Shown here: positions 61,828-64,000 of the stretch, one piece after another
Layout: each line of letters starts with the position of its first letter
Position numbering within the stretch: the first letter of the stretch is position 1
NCBI GenBank assembly: GCA_030533445.1
Contig: CM060068.1
Coordinates: 18,195,479 to 18,259,478 of the forward strand
DNA: 64,000 nucleotides
Reading direction: 5' to 3'
Origin: Cyprinodon diabolis
Lineage: Eukaryota > Chordata > Actinopteri > Cyprinodontiformes > Cyprinodontidae
The notes under the pieces: model-generated
Seen by the model: the letters and a program-made list of their open reading frames with translations, nothing else
What the model was told of the DNA's origin: nothing
Database searches by the model: none
Made by a program: the position numbers and the translations under genes

Positions 61828-61833
61828 AATAAA
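61828..61833 (+). terminator. Poly(A) signal AATAAA for prmt2
   Basis: AATAAA about 800 bases after the prmt2 stop; another AATAAA lies at 61714-61719. Either would end the transcript before the convergent zinc-finger gene, whose own candidate signal on the minus strand is at 62072-62077. Confidence 0.5.
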
Positions 61834-62526
61834 ACCATTGAAATTTATGTTAAATCCATTGTTTTATTTTATATGTTTTTTATTTTTAAGATGTTTTAAT
61901 ATAGCAAGTATTCAGCAATTAGACAACAGTTTTACCTTACAAAAAAGACATAGGTTCTTGGTCCAAGTTACATGGAGGGGGGAAAGAATCAAACATTTCT
62001 GTATGCTTTGGGGGGGTTGTCCACAAAGGATATGTTTTGCACACTTGTTAAAATAGAAAACAACCCCTAAGTTTATTTCTAATTAATTGCAGCTGAAATT
62101 CCTGGGGTTTTTGTTGTTGTTTTTTTCCTTTTCCTGCATGAACTTGTTAGGTTCCTAGGATTTTTCTTAAGAAATCTGGCTTCAAATTTCCTGAAGTCTA
62201 GAGGTATTCTTTTCCCTATTTTTCGAACATTTGTATTTCACTTTAATTCACTGACAACGTTGCTCTTCTAATAACATGTTCACTTCAACATCTGCAAGAT
62301 TTCTGTCATGTTAATCATCATTCCCACAACAACAACAAAAAAAACTGACAAAAACAGCTTAAAAGCACATTTTCTAAAATAAAATACTGCTCATCAGGTA
62401 AATTGTTATTTAGGTGTTACTATCCCACTCACTTTTTTGTTTTCTCTTCTTTATCTGTAAACATTTTTTGTGAAATGCCATCAGCTGACATCTCTGAGCT
62501 GTATCCCTTCCTGATGCATCTCAGTG

Positions 62527-63549
62527 TTAAACATTACTCTCAGTTTCTGTTTTTATTTTGGAGTGTGTGTTCATCTCCGGGGATAACTCCTGAGTAGGTA
62601 AGCTCTCTGGAGAAGGGGGCCTGGAGAGCGGAACAAACAGTGGAGGCTTGACCACCTCATATTTTACCCCCATTTTTTCCCTTTTCTGCCTCAAGTGGTT
62701 GTCACAGTGATTCACAAACGTTTCCAGCTTGACGAAGGTCTTGTTGCACACTTTGCAGTGATACGGTCGCTGGCCTTTTTTTAGCCGTATGTGAAGCCGG
62801 ATGTATGATGAGCGGACAAACGTGCGGCAGCAGACGCCACACTTCAGATCCACCATGTTGCTTGGCATTTCCGTAGGCTGATTACCTAGAGACGCAGAGG
62901 TAGATGTGGGTCTGGCATCTCTGGAGGTCTCCTGGGTCTTGTGGGAGATCAGGTTTGTCCTAGAGCGAAAGCCCCCGCCACACTTGAAGGGCCTGTCCTC
63001 AGCGTGGAGGCGAATGTGTGCCAGGAGCCCAGCCTTCTGGGTGAAAGCCTTGCTGCAGAACGTGCACTTAAAAGGCTTCTCCCCTGTGTGTAGCCGACGG
63101 TGGGTCTTCAGGTGTGACGCACGGCCAAAGTTCTTCCCACACTCAGGGCATTTGAATGGTTTTTCACCACTGTGGATTACCTTGTGAGCCATCAAGTGAG
63201 ACGACTGATGGAAGAGCTTTCCACAAGTGTTGCATCTGAACTTCCTTTCCTTGTTGTGGGAGGTGAGATGAAGGCTGAGGTGGGCGGATGAGATGAAGGT
63301 TTTTTTGCATATGCTGCAGCTGTGAGGGTCCAGTCGAATGTGTCGCTGGGCCCGCCGGCCGTTAGGGGGCCCACTGCTGCTTCCAGCTTCACAGGATGGA
63401 CATTTGGATGAAGCATTTGTGTTTTCTATCTGCTTCTGTTTAGCTGAGATGGATTCCGCCTGGGAGTCCAGCTGTGGTGGGCTGTAACTGCATCCACAGT
63501 CTGAACAGAGCCTGGAGGACTCCTGCTGGCCATCGGTTTTATCCAACAT
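62527..63549 (-). CDS. C2H2 zinc-finger protein, probable DNA-binding regulator
   Basis: A 340-aa reading from MLDKTDGQQESS; the frame is open upstream, and an acceptor (ATTATAG|GTT) at 63579 suggests an earlier exon, so the true N-terminus may be missing. The N-terminal part has two Cys-pair patches (CSDCGC, CPSC). Four regular C2H2 fingers follow (residues about 77-185: CSICKKTF, CNTCGKLF, CPECGKNF, CTFCSKAF) with the TGEKPFKC-type linkers of classical DNA-binding fingers. The fifth (FKCGGGFRSRTNLISH) has lost one zinc-binding Cys, the sixth (CGVCCRTF...LHIRLKK) lacks the last His, and the seventh (CKVCNKTF...HCDNH) is complete. The C-terminal tail is Pro/Ser-rich and ends KTETESNV. It is convergent with prmt2. 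I cannot assign a specific orthologue; target genes are unknown. Confidence 0.85.
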   Translation of the reverse strand: MLDKTDGQQESSRLCSDCGCSYSPPQLDSQAESISAKQKQIENTNASSKCPSCEAGSSSGPPNGRRAQRHIRLDPHSCSICKKTFISSAHLSLHLTSHNKERKFRCNTCGKLFHQSSHLMAHKVIHSGEKPFKCPECGKNFGRASHLKTHRRLHTGEKPFKCTFCSKAFTQKAGLLAHIRLHAEDRPFKCGGGFRSRTNLISHKTQETSRDARPTSTSASLGNQPTEMPSNMVDLKCGVCCRTFVRSSYIRLHIRLKKGQRPYHCKVCNKTFVKLETFVNHCDNHLRQKREKMGVKYEVVKPPLFVPLSRPPSPESLPTQELSPEMNTHSKIKTETESNV

Positions 63550-63594
63550 GCTGATATTTACAATGAGGAGATGATAACCTATAATGTAACACAA

Positions 63595-64000
63595 AGAAAT
63601 ATGCAGCTTTATATTTATACATAAATGTCAGGCATAGCATTAAAAGCACTAACAAAAGGATAATCATCTCTTCATGACACTTAATCGGCAAACATATATG
63701 TTTATCAAAGTTGACTAATTAGAAGTAGGAAATACAAATGTTAAGAGTTGGGAGAGTTTGACCTGGCCAAAATGTAATGGTTTTACATGCATGATATACA
63801 GCTATATCCCAAATTATGCTACAAAAACTCTTCATTAAGTCCTCTTCTAAATTAACTGTTTTGGCTTCCCATGCCCAGAGGCTACAGACAGCTCTGCTCA
63901 GCTTATTTACCCTTATGACATAAGGGGAATGCTTTTCAAACAGACCATATTGAGCACACATTAGCTAAGAGGTGAAAGGTAATGACAGTTTTTTTGTTTG
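63595..64000. other. Upstream of the zinc-finger exon, nothing supported
   Basis: AT-rich, probably intron of the zinc-finger gene. The 80-codon minus-strand ORF at 63719-63961 has no recognisable domain. Confidence 0.4.

Overview
The window is vertebrate nuclear DNA and almost certainly comes from a teleost fish. The evidence is spliced genes with GT-AG introns and vertebrate orthologues, AT-rich introns, and a dense mix of fish-type Tc1/mariner, hAT, pogo, L2-like LINE and tRNA-SINE copies. There are no bacterial, plasmid or CRISPR features. I cannot name the species from sequence alone.

Four protein-coding loci are supported. (1) A SON-like RS-domain splicing cofactor gene on the minus strand, coding from 30085 down to 21762 in eight coding exons. 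My exon model sums to exactly 1474 codons. (2) ercc1 on the plus strand, 35496-44835, nine coding exons, 351 aa, complete. (3) prmt2 on the plus strand, 46809-61025, nine coding exons, 415 aa, complete with SH3, SAM-binding, double-E and THW elements. (4) A C2H2 zinc-finger gene on the minus strand, 62527-63549 (upstream exons possibly missing), convergent with prmt2. A lysine-rich repeat ORF at 2348-3254 is a possible fifth, unrecognised coding fragment. The loci do not form one pathway: SON concerns splicing, ERCC1 nucleotide-excision and crosslink repair, and PRMT2 arginine methylation and transcription. SON and ercc1 are divergent and face each other across a GC-richer stretch at about 33.4-33.8 kb that looks like a TATA-less promoter.

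Layout: 0-10 kb is gene-poor and repeat-derived (L2-like LINE fragments, a fold-back LINE, long tetranucleotide repeats, one hAT with its target duplication). At 10-15 kb lie two intact Tc1-like elements of different families. From 15 to 21.5 kb I support no gene. SON-like occupies 21.5-30.1 kb, with a pogo-type transposase remnant in its last intron. ercc1 intron 4 is a stack of nested insertions: a LINE interrupted by an 8-bp-TSD hAT and by an intact Tc1. prmt2 introns hold a hAT inside a SINE, an intact Tc1, another SINE and a 1.27-kb hAT.

Points most worth a second look: a SON-like protein that stops just after the conserved KPHVSD segment, where I find no G-patch or dsRNA-binding exons; a 30-bp coding minisatellite in it with eight perfect copies; two GC-AG introns, in ercc1 and prmt2; two Tc1 families each present as a pair of equal-length, nearly identical, ORF-intact copies in inverted orientation; and several transposons whose exact ends and target duplications can be read. 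I found no convincing wholly new biological system.
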